This document shows, in pieces, positions 51,485 to 63,202 of a stretch of 64,000 nucleotides of DNA. Source of the stretch: Proales similis. Its lineage: Eukaryota; Rotifera; Eurotatoria; Ploima; Proalidae. A program made the position numbers and the translations under genes. Under the pieces are notes generated by a model that saw only the letters and a program-made list of their open reading frames with translations, was not told where the DNA came from and did not search any database. Numbering within the stretch: position 1 is the first letter of the stretch; each line of letters begins with the position of its first letter. The stretch spans positions 1,674,001-1,738,000 of the forward strand of contig JAGVRJ010000002.1 in NCBI GenBank assembly GCA_019059635.1, read 5' to 3'.

Positions 51485-52489
51485 TCAACATTCATCTGTC
51501 ACATCCAATTCTGCCGGTTCGGGCGAAGAAGCTGGCGAGTAGTTTTGGTTGGAACTGCTGGCGGTTTGCGAGTCGAATTGATTGTTGCCTTGGTGTCTGT
51601 AAATTTGAGAAAAAAAATCGATTACTTTACACGTCAATCAAGCTGAATGCATGATTACTAACCGGTTTTTTGCTGCCGCTGCTCTATCACGCTGTCGACG
51701 ATTTTTGAACCAATTGCCAACCTGAGTAGGCGTGAGGCCAGTGGCTTGGGCTAGCTCCCGCTTTTTGGCCGGATTCGGATACGGATCCTGAAGATACCAT
51801 TCGCGAAGGAGACCCCGTGTTCGCTCTTTGAAGCAGTGGGTTTTTTGTTCTCCGTCCCAAATTGTTCTTGGAAGGGGAAACTTCTTGCGAACGCGGTACT
51901 TGTCCACGGGACCGAGCGGACGTCCTCGAAGCTTCTCAGCTTCTTTGTAATGCGCCTCCATCCACATGGCTTGAAGTTTGGGGTGCGATTCTCGTTTGAA
52001 CTTATAATTCTCAAGTAGACTGTATAACTCACGAAAATTGTTTTGTTGATAGGCGACTACAGCACGGGCACGAATAATAGACTCGTGTTGAGTTAGAAAG
52101 TTTGAGCCCGGTATGACTGAAAGAGACCAGAGAAATCGAGCGAGCCGCTCAAAGTCACCGCTTTCTTCAAGAGTCTCGCACACCTGCGCAACCTGTTGCG
52201 AGCTGAAATTCAGTGAGGGTATTGCAGCGGCTGCAGCGGCGGCGGCTGCAGCAGCAGCCGAAGGAATCGCCGATGAAGCCGGTAATGCGATTGGACAGGC
52301 TGGTCCGGAGGATGAAGAAGACGATGCAGACGACGTTGATGAACTCGAGGAAGAACTAAGACTACCGCTGCCACCGCTGTGAAGGGAAGATGAAGCGGCT
52401 GCTGCTGCGGCGGCTGCTACAGCAGTCCCGGCGCATGTCAGACCCGAGAAAAAGGGCAAACTATGAAAAAAGTTGAACTTGAGATCCAT
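51485..52489 (-). CDS. SIX3/SIX6-type homeobox protein (optix homologue)
   Basis: Transcription factor of the sine oculis SIX3/6 class, used in anterior head, eye and forebrain patterning. Two exons: 51663-52489 and 51485-51596, with a 66-bp intron just after the homeodomain, giving about 312 aa. An Ala/Ser-rich N-terminal region has two poly-Ala runs and a Ser run. The SIX domain follows (about 100-215: [67 protein letters not shown]). The homeodomain then has [17 protein letters not shown] and [19 protein letters not shown]. The [17 protein letters not shown] block is diagnostic of SIX3/6. The short C-terminal tail ([14 protein letters not shown]) resembles the acidic vertebrate end. Start at 52489 is inferred; the frame stays open to 52579. 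Confidence 0.92.
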
Positions 52490-55400
52490 TCTGTCTAGTG
52501 CTTTTCCGGTTGGCAGGTTCGCGTCATCTAAATTCCAGACAGGGTTAAATGACAAAGAAATGACACAGAAAAAGCTCATTGATTCTGGCGTCTGCTTTAC
52601 GCCTCTTGAGTTTTAATATCACTATTTGATTCTAGCTCACACCACCATCTTTCCCTGTTTCCTTACCAGCCCTTAAATTCTGTGGTTGCTGCCTTCATTA
52701 TTCGCTCGCTCTTTGGCTCCCTTTCTCTCTTTCTCTTCATTCTTTATATCTTCTTCTTTTGCCAGATTCACGCACACGCACGCTCGCGCTTGGTACTGAT
52801 TGCAATTTATAAAATTAACAGATTTAAACAGAGCACTCGAGTAATTATTCGCTCAATATCAATTTACTACATAATTAACTCGATTGAGCCCAGCGTCCTA
52901 CTGTGCGCGATTCAGATTGTTGCAATCGGCTAGAGCAATGAGCTTGGTCGCGATCGAATGAAAGAGCGCTTCGGGCCGCTCATGCTTTTAAATGTAGAAT
53001 ATAAATTACTTCAATATTTATTGAAAACGAAGCGCATTATATGTGATACGTAAGCGATATGTGCGAAATTTTCTGATTGGATGCTCAATCGGGTCGGTAT
53101 GAGAGAATCGTGAGGTAGCCAATAAGCGCTGCTCACATCCATATAACAATTATGATTGGCGCGCTATGAGCCCGAATCATATGCGACTCATTATTTTCTC
53201 CTCTAACTCTCTCTCTCCCTCTGGTTTTTTTTCTCGACCCAATTTGGTGTTTTTGGTCTCGATCGGTTCTCGTTTGTCATCAAAGTGCGTAAACCGTCCC
53301 GCTCTCACTCAGCATAATTCATTATGTGTTAGCTAATGCAAGTGAGCAGCTTCGTAGACTGCCCAACCCGCTATTAAAGCCCTTTATCATCAACTGAATT
53401 ATTTTTCCAACTCCGTTGCGCCTATTGTTGGCATATTTCTTTCGCTCACCCTCTATGTCTTTTTTGTCTCTCTTTTGCTTAGATTTGCTCGCCTCTATTC
53501 TTGATTGGCAACTGATAGAATCACAAAATGATAATATCGAAAAGCCTCCGGCCGCTTGGCACTAATTAGACACATTTTGTTGTTGTTGCTATTATTTTTA
53601 TTGTGAGAGATCGAGAGCGTCGAGTTGGGTGCTTATTGGTATTGGGCGTACATGCGTGTGCGAGTTCGCACCATTCGGCTTCATGTTATGCCTATTCAAA
53701 TATAAACTGAGGTTTAATCAGCGCGGCTTTAATTTCCGATTACTATTATTATAGTGAACCCGGACTGTTAATCGAATGGAACGACGACGTTAGGACGTCG
53801 AAAGAGAGCGAAATGAAATGGGAACAAAAAGACCAGAGCCATCGAGACCTAACTGAGAGAGAATCAACTGAGAAAAATAACAAAACTTTGAACCCTAACT
53901 CCATAACAACGAAAACATCGACAAAGTCCTTCCTTATTTAATCATTTGCCCGAATTATTTACCAGACTGTTAGTAACTGCGTCAGTGACTAAATTAGGAG
54001 CGGCGCTAAAGTTTATATTAATATTTGTTTCTCATTTCCGGCCCGGTAGATTGAGTTTGGACTCACGCGATAACTTTTCAATACCTGAACATATCCAGTC
54101 GATAATATCGTTTATATCTACAGCCTACATGGCATGCGAATCGCTTCGTATTTGAGCATACTTCTAGTTTCGCACGCAATTGGCTGCCGTGCTCGTAAAT
54201 TGACGAGCTATCGACCGGCAGAGCCAGATCCAATCAGCCGTTCGCTTCCCTTCCCTTTCTCTTTTACTTGCCTTACTCTTTTTTTCTGATCTCAAATTGC
54301 CTCTAATAATATAGACGTCGATCAGAAGCATTCCGATTTGAAGTGAGAGTCGATCTATATGTAAATATTATTCCAATTGCCAGGCGTCGGTCTCCTCTAT
54401 TTTTCATTTCTGAGAACACGCATGGCGACGGCCGCCCATCGGCAGCAAGATGAGAATGTCAAATGTGTTGATTGAATTAGAATGCATCTATCCCGACAGT
54501 CAATGAGGCTTAGAGCGCAACTTGAGGCCGCCACTTATCGAGTGTGACAACGAACGGCGTTTGCATTCAATGCGCTCAAGTAACAGCGTCTTGCAGCGTT
54601 TCATCCTCTCACAAGCTCACTCGTCACTCGAAAAATTGATCGATCGCTTGCTTTGTCTAAACTAGCGCACACCCGATTGGGTTATCGAAATACGAAACTT
54701 ATAATTTTGCTAGCTCGCTTCTCAATTTGCGGATCGGGTTTCGAGTTATATAAGCATATGTGGAGCTCATAGTGGCGTGAATAACGCAAATCAGCCTCGA
54801 ACAAATGAAGATGTCGATTTGGTGATTAAGTCGTTATAGTAGTTGCGGCCTGTCCGACTCAATTAAGCATCACGATGATAGGTCCTGAACCCGACACTCT
54901 TCCTCCAATCGATTTCTGTACGCCCCCTCCCCAACTCTGCTTTTCAGGAACACAATCGCACACTTCGCCACTCACTGCGCGAGCTTTTTACCTCAGACCC
55001 ACAATATTCGCCTTTATCTTGATCTCATGCTAAAAAGCATTATTTCTGTCACTTGGTTCCCCACAGTCCATTTTCCCTCTCTCTCAGCTTCTCGTGCTCG
55101 CTAACCTGTAATTTGTCACTCCGGTTGCTGATTGCTCGATAAGCACAAGTGGTCTCGCAGCGGGAAGTGTACATTAATGAACAAAGATCTCCGCGCGCCG
55201 ATTTGCCGATCATGTTCCCTATTACCCTTAATATGTATGAAATAAAACACTAATCCTGAAAACTTTCAAAAATTAAAATCAACGCCAATTCGAAATTCTG
55301 ATCCCAGATGAAGCTGCTCATTTCTGGAAATTTAAGCCAGTCTGATTTTTGGTTCATTAAATAGCCTAAATTTTCGGCTGATTTGATTTATTGAACTAAA

Positions 55401-57989
55401 CCATGCAATAGTCGTGTGGCTCATGTCAGTGTTTATTTAACACCCGTTGAGTATAAAACAAAATGACATCTGGAACAGCTTTTTTTTGAATACAAAGCTT
55501 GTTAGATGATGAGCTTTTGTGTACAACAAACGGCAGGCAAGTAGCATGAGCTATGTCAGAAACGCATGAATGAACAGCTTCAAGTTGGACCGATTAAACG
55601 CGACGGGCCGCATAAAAGATCGGTGCGTCCCTATGCACCGATTTCAAGCATGAATGAGCTTGTAAATCGTGATTGCTTGTCGATTAGTCACTTAATGGAC
55701 TTGTAATTGTTTAATCGGTGAACATCTACTAATCTAGCCAAGGCCGCGCAGCCACGCATGTTTAAGATCCTTCTCTTGATAAGGCCTCACGACATGTTAT
55801 TATGGACGTTTTGTTGCTAATTTATTCTACTCACCCCAGTAATTAAAAACCAACTTGTTCGTTTTTTCTGCGCTTTTGAACCCCGTCTCTATCAAGTTCG
55901 TAGGTTTCCTGTAAAGGGACATAGTAAAGCCATAAAGAAGGGCCAAAAGCCTGTCTTGGCTCAAGTCGCATTCAGAGAGGATAACAACGAGAGCGTCTCG
56001 GACCGCTAAGCATCGTCCATTTCCGCTTATCTCTGCATGGACGAGCTCTTCATCAGATCATTCTGCTCCATTCGTTGCTTGTTTATATTTTATTCGTATC
56101 CGCGGGCATTTCTCGCCAATCGTCCCCGTTAGATGATATACTGCTTGCACGCAACCTCCGCGGCTTATGTTTGCCCAACTCAATCATGCGTACTGCCTCA
56201 TTGGGGCTCTGCTTCGAATTTGAGCAAATACTGAGATGAATTGCAGTCATTAGATATCGCTCTATTTGATCAAAGTACTCTGTTTATTCAAAAACAGTCT
56301 GTTTATATCTTGGGCCTGAGAATCTTTTCGAAATCAAACACTTGGTTAATAAGCGCTAGGCCTCAGGTCATCTTAACTGAATAAGCCTCTAAGACTGATT
56401 CATTCTCATTTAAAACTGAACTAACCTGTAAAAATGCTCTGCTTCAAACTTGTTCTCCTTTAACCGAACCCAATCAAGAAATCTAACCATCTACACAAAA
56501 AGATCTAATTTAAGACCCCAAACTTAAATGAGGAAGATGAAGGTCCGCCCAATACCCGATACGAATATGCCCTCAAGTAAAAGAATTTTGGAGCAATAAA
56601 GTAAGAAGGGTCAGAGGGAAAAGTTGATGAAACCAGAATAACCTGAAAAAATAGAAAGCCTTTGATTGTCACCTTTAATATGCCCGATTGCAGTAGTCAT
56701 CCACTCGTCGTTCAACTGTTTTATTAGCTATTTAAGTTAAAAAAAACGACAGACTACGTAAGTCAAATTCATCTAAGTTTCGATTGAGAATACTAGCAAC
56801 TTGTGAGCTTAAATTTCAATTCAAGGACCAAGAGCCATGCAAAATGCTATCTCGAAATTATAGTGAGACCATAACCATTAAAACGGTAGGAAATAAAGTC
56901 CCGAATAGACTGAAATAATTAAATAGAAAAGTGTGAGTGAGTAAGTGAAATAGGTCACAAAAAGACAACTATATCCGACATGAAAATTGCTTTTAATTCT
57001 TTCATTAGTGATTAAATTATTGCGTAATGAATGTATACTTATTTCAAAGGTGCTAGTAGACTGCATGGATACGGCAGTCTAAACCAAACTTCAACAACCC
57101 CTTGAAAGTTCATTAGCCCTGCTTTAACTTATTAGATTAAGCAATATCCGAACCAGTACGGAGATGCAGAAGCTTTTTTCCTTAAATGTTTATATTACTA
57201 GTGTTCACATACAGTCACCAAATCGTTGCTGGTGCCTTTAAGCGGCAAGCGAAAGCATCAGTTTTCGTCTCATAATCGTACCGTCATTAACAATTTATAA
57301 TTTTTTTCCATTTGATCCCTGAAAAAATACCTTTGAGTTTGCTTCCGGCGGCTTCCATGGTGCGAAATAATCAGAGAAAACGCATTAAAACTAGACATAT
57401 TTGCGTGCCTGTCTCTGTGTATATTTACAATGTATAAATTCACTACCGTTGAATTGTTATATTGAAATTAAGGCGCATAAAGAGATAGGATTGGCGTCGG
57501 CGTGAGAATGTTAATCGTACCAAGGTAATCGACTGTGCGACGCTCGAGAGAGCGACTACAGCAACAGCATAAACAAGCATGGCTAAGAGTAATACCGAAA
57601 CAGGGGCTTAGATGTTGCAGAGAACTAAATGAGTAGGAAAGCGTGCAACCAGTAGAGTGAAATGCATTTTCTTGTAAAAATAAAGCTTCTAGAAAAATCC
57701 ATAGTTGGTTAGTTAGTTATTTATTGGAAAGTTTAAATACCGTAAAAACGGCAAACTTAGCTGCTTAGTTGATTTAAGAGAAGAGTTCAAACTGCTCGGC
57801 TTGCGCTCGCCCGAAATGCGAATTAAATAGAATCAAAATGAAAGACCAAAGCCCTTTCAGTTTACTTTCCATCCTCTCCATTTCATCCTCTCTATGAATC
57901 CATTTGTAAAGTTCTAAAAATTGATTTCTATTATCTAGAAACTTTTGCTCAACAAACATCTCTTATTGGTTCTGTTAAACACTGCAAGC
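52490..57989. other. Gene-free 5.5-kb region upstream of the SIX gene
   Basis: No credible gene or repeat over about 5.5 kb. It has pyrimidine-rich stretches near 53200-53260 and 54240-54300. The size compared with the usual spacing in this window suggests cis-regulatory DNA for the SIX gene. 52200-52580 still belongs to the SIX N-terminal coding part and leader. Confidence 0.5.
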
Positions 57990-58815
57990 ATGGTTTACAC
58001 GCCAACTGTGCCTCGAGCGCCTATATCCGCCATGTACGGCACTCCTGGACCGGTCTATGGTCTTCCAGGTCTTGTCGGTCAACAAGAGCATGATCCTCGT
58101 AGTGTGCATCGGAAAGCCCCTGCTTACTCCATGGCTGCTCGTTTCAATCAGAATCTATCAAATAATACTCCCGGTCCGGCTTACTACCTTGATCCAAAAA
58201 TAACTAGAAATGGCAAGGACGGTGCCCCCTCCTATTCAATGTTTAGTCGTCATGCTGATAGAAACAACTCTCGAAATCCTGGCCCTGGTGATTATCGGCC
58301 TGAGGAGAAAAAAGTAATGGAATCCACATTCAATAAACCTCCAGCATACAGTTTTGGGGCCCGAACAAGTAGAAAGTTGGGCGAGAACACACCAGCTCCA
58401 AACTCGTATTCATTACCCGGAATGATGGGCAAAACTATTGAGAGCAGCAAGGCCCAGGCTCCGGCTTATACGCTCAGGGGTCGCAGTAATCGAGGCGGCT
58501 TTCATGAAGACTTGCAAAAAACACCCGGTCCGGGAAATTACAATTTAGTTGAAACCGATAAGTATAAAAATAAGCAGCCACAATATTCAATTCTAGGCCG
58601 AAATAACATGCCTGGTGATGGTCTGACACGCCCAGGTCCTGGGTCACACTACCCTGAACGAGTAAGATATGCTCATTTAAATATGTTTAGAGCGCCATTT
58701 GATGCATCGATTTATTTATTAGGTGACGATAACTAAACCAAAGGCACCTGGTTTCTCTTTTGGTATCAGACATTCACAATACGAGGCACCGCTTATTCCA
58801 GAGGCCAAAGATTGA
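57990..58815 (+). CDS. Sperm-tail PG-rich repeat protein (ODF3/CIMAP1-like)
   Basis: A ciliary or sperm-tail microtubule-associated protein. Two exons, 57990-58661 and 58723-58815, with a 61-bp intron; spliced length 254 aa, the usual size for ODF3/CIMAP1. It is built of STPG repeats with PGP cores (TPGPAYY, NPGPGDY, TPAPNSY, TPGPGNY, RPGPGSHY), each followed by a PAYSF/PAYTL-type line. The second exon completes the family end (KPKAPGFSFGIRHSQYEAPL). The Met at 57990 was chosen over the upstream Met at 57945, which adds a hydrophobic stretch not seen in the family. Confidence 0.9.
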
Positions 58816-59275
58816 TAGACACATTTTTCCATCAACGTCTCTTTGCCTCGAGAAATCTGCCGGCTCCCATAATTCAGTGGCCTCAGTCAGCGCAAATTTT
58901 TCTACATTCTTCATTTTTATAGAGTTTTATATTCTAATAAACGCTAATACATGCAAAAAATCTGAATGATGGGCATTGTAAAAAGAATCGATGACGCTCA
59001 AATTTAAAAAGAACAATTAATATGCAAATTATTATCTCAGCTTGATGAATGAAACATTAAAAGATGATTGATGCAAAATGCAAAAGGAATATTCTGCTAA
59101 TGTTTGACAATCCTGTCTCTCGAATTCGAAATCAAAACACGTCATTTCCAACACCTACTGGCAGCATCTGCCATAATATGGCGCAAAAACAGTCAATAAA
59201 CGTCTATAAAAACTCAAAACACGAATTGAAAAGTCAAAGATTTCAGTGATAAATCAACTAATTTTAAAAACTTAA

Positions 59276-59952
59276 ATGACGAAAATATTCCTTTTCATTA
59301 TCGGAGCAACCCTGTGTAAGTTTCATTTGTAAGATTAAGCTCAAAAAATAACTTTTTTATAAATAAAGTGCTGAGTATAAAAGCTCAAGAAGCAGAGGAG
59401 GCGACAGTTGAAATTCAAGATTTCGATGAAAAATTAGAAGCGAGTCCAGAGCCTAACAGTCCCAAAAAGGAAAGATGGATCCGACAATATGAACAGCTCG
59501 GCAAAAAACTCGAGAAACTTCAGCAGCAGAGACAGAGAATACTTGAGAGACAAGCAGCAAGTGAAGAAAAATTAGATGACGTTCTCGAAAATCAGGCCAA
59601 CAGAACGAAATCTGCGATTGAGCGTCAAGTAGAGGGAAAGAAGAAGATTGAAGAGAGAAAGGCTGCTCTTGAAGCGCAAATCAAGGAGCTTGAAGGCAAA
59701 GATGACAAAGCTAGCCAGAAAAAAATTCGGAAACTGCAATCCATGCTTCATAAACTCGAGAATAATTTAGAAAAACATAAAGAAAGAGAAGAACTTTCAC
59801 GTGGAAAGCATCGAAAGAACCAAGATAGAATCAAGCGACGCCATCAGAACTCTAAAAAACTTCAGCAATATCAGCTTGCACGAGTAGAGAAGAAAATTGA
59901 AGGTGTGGAAAAGAGGCGAGCCGAACTTGAGGCCAAAATCAAGACAGGTTGA
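59276..59952 (+). CDS. Secreted coiled-coil protein, unknown
   Basis: Two exons, 59276-59315 and 59369-59952, with a 53-bp intron; 207 aa. The first exon and the splice create a signal peptide (MTKIFLFIIGATLLLSIKAQ) that is not visible in the second exon alone. The rest is a continuous, very charged coiled coil rich in Glu, Lys, Gln and Arg (KLEKLQQQRQRILERQAASE and similar), with no cysteines. AATAAA-type signals follow at about 59986-59996. No family recognised. Its neighbour at 60268 is also a small secreted protein. Confidence 0.75.
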
Positions 59953-60267
59953 ATTATCTAATAGAGTTAACGACTCAAAGCTAGTAATAAAATAAAACAT
60001 TTATTTTTCTGGATTAAAAGGCATTAGAATCATTTGAATCGAACCAAAAGACAACATTTTGATAGGAAGTATGGGATCTAGGGCAGGTTGAAAATTAACT
60101 AGCATGACCCTTCCTGGAACAAATTTGGGTTAGCCACTGAAGACCCATTTACCCATTTCTTCAGCCAGTTGTTCGCCTATAAAATAAGAGCTCATCAAGT
60201 CATCAACAACCAAACAGTTGAATTTTAAGTAGATTTTCAATTTAAACAATTGATCAAATTTGAGGAA
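59953..60267. other. Short intergenic between two secreted-protein genes
   Basis: About 315 bp. It starts with polyadenylation signals for the upstream gene and leads into the start of the next gene. Nothing else recognised. Confidence 0.5.
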
Positions 60268-60627
60268 ATGGCCAAGAATATGATGTTTTCATTTTTGATT
60301 AGTTCCCTGATTTTCTTTCAAATGCACTCAGCAATTGCAAACGAGAATACTGATAATGGACTTCGCGCGATTATTAAACCAGCAGATTCAGCTGAGAGTC
60401 TACAATCAGGTAGTAGTCAGCTTCAAGGCATCGGCCCAGGAATTGGGGCATTTGCTCCTGGGTTCGCTGGTGGTTTTGCCGGTGCGGGAGCCTATTACCC
60501 CACGTACTACGATACTTATTATCCCAGCTACTATTCATACTATGACTACTATTCAAACTACGTGCCATCACATGTGCCATCATACGTGCCTTCGTATCTA
60601 CCTCCTGTCGGCTACTACAAAAAATAG
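60268..60627 (+). CDS. Small secreted Gly/Tyr/Pro-rich protein
   Basis: 119 aa from the ATG at 60268. Signal peptide MAKNMMFSFLISSLIFFQMH with likely cleavage near SAIAN. A polar middle is followed by a Gly-rich stretch (GPGIGAFAPGFAGGFAGAGA), a Tyr-rich stretch (YYPTYYDTYYPSYYSYYDYY) and a short repeat (VPSHVPSYVPSYLPP). The composition recalls cuticle, shell, adhesive or other structural extracellular proteins of invertebrates. No specific family recognised. An AATAAA follows at about 60684-60689. Confidence 0.65.
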   Translation: MAKNMMFSFLISSLIFFQMHSAIANENTDNGLRAIIKPADSAESLQSGSSQLQGIGPGIGAFAPGFAGGFAGAGAYYPTYYDTYYPSYYSYYDYYSNYVPSHVPSYVPSYLPPVGYYKK

Positions 60628-61248
60628 AGGCAGTACTCTTTTCTTATTAATCTTTCTGTGCTAAAAGAGTAGACTTAGCTTAAAATAAAACTTAAAGTTC
60701 GTAACAAAAATTATGAAAACAAGTAAAAGAGGGCAGAATGAATGATGTTGCAAATAACATCAGCGATGAGGGCCGCCGGCTTGCACTTCACTCTAGAAGA
60801 GGCCACTCGTCTCTCGTCTCTCTGTTTTACTCGAGTGCTATTGAGCACAAGCTTTTCAATTCGTGTTTGAAAAATAGCCAACATTTCCCAGTTCTCGAGT
60901 TGAAACACTCCTGAATATTCGCGATTAAGAGAAAGCTTCAACATATTCGAATCAGGTTTTGATCATCTATGCAGTTTTTTCATTTCTCGACAATATTGAA
61001 GTCGTTGTAGTATAGTCGGTCGAACTCAAATTATGATGCGCCTAGATCCCTCCGAAAGCTTATAAAAACCCGGTCACTTTTTCGGTTTCGGCATTCGTTT
61101 TTTAAAACCTATCGGCTAGGTAGCATAAAATTTGCATTATTGACTTAGAAATTCAATAGCATTGCTAGACACACACGCACACAAACTGCACTACGCTACA
61201 CGCATACACATCGATTTACACTGTTAAAAAGGAACCACCTACAAGCAA
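60628..61248. other. Intergenic with promoter of the acyltransferase gene
   Basis: About 620 bp. A TATA box at 61061 and a CA-rich leader (61170-61215) belong to the downstream gene. Confidence 0.5.
61061..61067 (+). promoter_or_regulatory. TATA box of the acyltransferase gene
   Basis: TATAAAA preceded by GAAAGCT. Transcription would start near 61090, leaving a 5' leader of about 160 bp before the ATG at 61249. Confidence 0.6.
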
Positions 61249-62805
61249 ATGCAAGCGAGCAGGTCCAAGTTGATTCGTAAACTAGGGGCAGTTGAGCAGT
61301 ATTTCCACGATGAGATCGAACTTGGCTCTTCGATAAATGCAAGCACCATCTTGATAAGCTCACATATAAATTTATTCGAGCATCTTAAGATATTTGACGA
61401 TGCCGTTCGTTTATGGAAGAGAACGCAGCCATTTCTTCGTTGCTGTGTAGTCCATGATCATGAACAAACGAATCAGCAGAAGTGTCCGGCCAAGTACTTT
61501 GCCTACGTTGATGATGAACGACTTGATGATGTGAGCAATGTTACTTATGCTTCGTTCAAGTCCCAGCAAGGAAGAGACTGCCAAGATTTATGGAAGCTGC
61601 TGATAGAGAGAGAGTTAACTGTGCCAATAGACTGGCAAAATGGGCCAATGTGGCGGTTATTGTTAGTAAACCTTGGCTCTTCTTCTACAGATTTATTCGA
61701 GTTTTGTCTTATTATATCCGTAACGCACGCAATATTTGACGGTAGCAGTGCTTTTTCGAGTCTCGTTAGTCTATTCATTATATTTGAGGCTCTTTATAAC
61801 AAGCAACTTGAACCAGGTAGTCCAGTTCCTGATTCAGTTGTAGTCGAGCCAGTCGAAGAATTTATTTCGAAACATTTAAGCACCTTGAAAGAGCCCGTTC
61901 AATACTCCAAACCGATCGGTTATTTCAAAGTTCCTCAAGAATTGGTAATTAATGAGCCAAACGAGCGTCAGTTGAGCTCTCCGTTAGCCAATTATGAGCA
62001 CTTCCAAAAGTTGGCGCAGTACGATTTAACAGCCGGCTTCTACTCTGCCAAAGACCAAAAATGTTTGCTCACGCTTGCTGAACTAATGGAAAATAGTTCA
62101 GTTTCGGTTTCAAAGTTTCGTCTAAAAAAATTCGACGACGGCTACTTCAAGCGTTTTAAGGAAATTTGCAAAAGCAAAGGTTGCAAATTGACCGGCGTCT
62201 TTAATCTTATATTTATTCTGGCCTGGCGTTCGGTATACAAACAATTAGCTCACATCGAAAATGAAAAGCAATTGAACCAAAAAATCAACTATTTGACCAT
62301 CATTAATCTACGAAGCTTTTTAAAAGAAGTAGATATCGGCTCTCTTCTCTGGTTCTGCAACAGCCTTTGCACATCGTTCGATAGTGAGTTTGACGTAGAT
62401 GAGGAGAATTTCTGGAGTGAACGTTTTTGGGCTTTGGCAAAAGAAGAAAGCACCATGTTTCATGATCGCTTAAAGCAAGGTGAACAGTTCAAAATGTCGC
62501 CTTTATCTGAGCCACCTGGGCCTGACGAGAGCCGATTACATTTTGGCTTATCTAACTTGGTCGTGCCAGCGTTTCTTCTCGACGATGTTAAGCTATTCAA
62601 ACTACACGATTTGTACACTTTAACGTCTTACAGGCGCGACTGGAAACACGATTTGTCCTACAATAATATGATCAGTCTTGGGGAGCAAATGTGCTGGACT
62701 TTTTCGTACAATTCATTTTATTTACGCAAGGAAACCGCTGACGCATTTTGCCAAGCTTTTGATTTCATTTATGAAAATCTTTTGAATCAATCTCAACAAT
62801 CATAA
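61249..62805 (+). CDS. Condensation/BAHD-like acyltransferase
   Basis: A single-exon 518-aa protein with the HxxxDG active-site motif HAIFDG at about residue 163. This is the hallmark of the chloramphenicol-acetyltransferase-like superfamily that includes alcohol acetyltransferases, NRPS condensation domains and plant BAHD enzymes. The N-terminal half starts with KLGAVEQYFH, as in alcohol-acetyltransferase-like proteins of this family, and continues RTQPFLRCCV. The second half has SKGCKLTGVFNLIFILAW and IINLRSFL, typical of the second lobe. The usual DFGWG motif of BAHD proteins is absent. It lacks a signal peptide, so it probably acts in the cytosol. Substrate unknown; similar genes occur sporadically in animals and are more common in bacteria and fungi. 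The polyadenylation signal AATAAA lies at 62918-62923. Confidence 0.7.
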   Translation: MQASRSKLIRKLGAVEQYFHDEIELGSSINASTILISSHINLFEHLKIFDDAVRLWKRTQPFLRCCVVHDHEQTNQQKCPAKYFAYVDDERLDDVSNVTYASFKSQQGRDCQDLWKLLIERELTVPIDWQNGPMWRLLLVNLGSSSTDLFEFCLIISVTHAIFDGSSAFSSLVSLFIIFEALYNKQLEPGSPVPDSVVVEPVEEFISKHLSTLKEPVQYSKPIGYFKVPQELVINEPNERQLSSPLANYEHFQKLAQYDLTAGFYSAKDQKCLLTLAELMENSSVSVSKFRLKKFDDGYFKRFKEICKSKGCKLTGVFNLIFILAWRSVYKQLAHIENEKQLNQKINYLTIINLRSFLKEVDIGSLLWFCNSLCTSFDSEFDVDEENFWSERFWALAKEESTMFHDRLKQGEQFKMSPLSEPPGPDESRLHFGLSNLVVPAFLLDDVKLFKLHDLYTLTSYRRDWKHDLSYNNMISLGEQMCWTFSYNSFYLRKETADAFCQAFDFIYENLLNQSQQS

Positions 62806-63202
62806 AGTGGTTAGGCTTGTTATATGATGGTGTCGGTGGGTGACAATTATGAAAATAACTTTCTTTTAAAAAAATAGAATCATGTATCCATAATTATTAG
62901 ATGTTGATTATTTAGGAAATAAATATTTGAAGCTGGCAGTATTTTCTCAACTTATTTAGTGATAAATTTGAATGCTCTGATTTACTTTTGTTGGACAAGC
63001 TCCTCAATGACAAATTCTATCCCCCAAGACAATATAAACGCACCATTGTACATTAGGCCCGTTACTTGTATACGCATGAGAATAAACCATAGCGCGGTTG
63101 GTTTTAAACGTATGAAAGTAAGTGACATGAGACGAGTTATTCCAAAATCAACAACATTAAGAATTTAAGGCACAAGCATTATCATTATTCGCTCAGAGCA
63201 AA
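62806..63202. other. Intergenic, AT-rich
   Basis: About 400 bp between two plus-strand genes. No further feature recognised. Confidence 0.4.
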
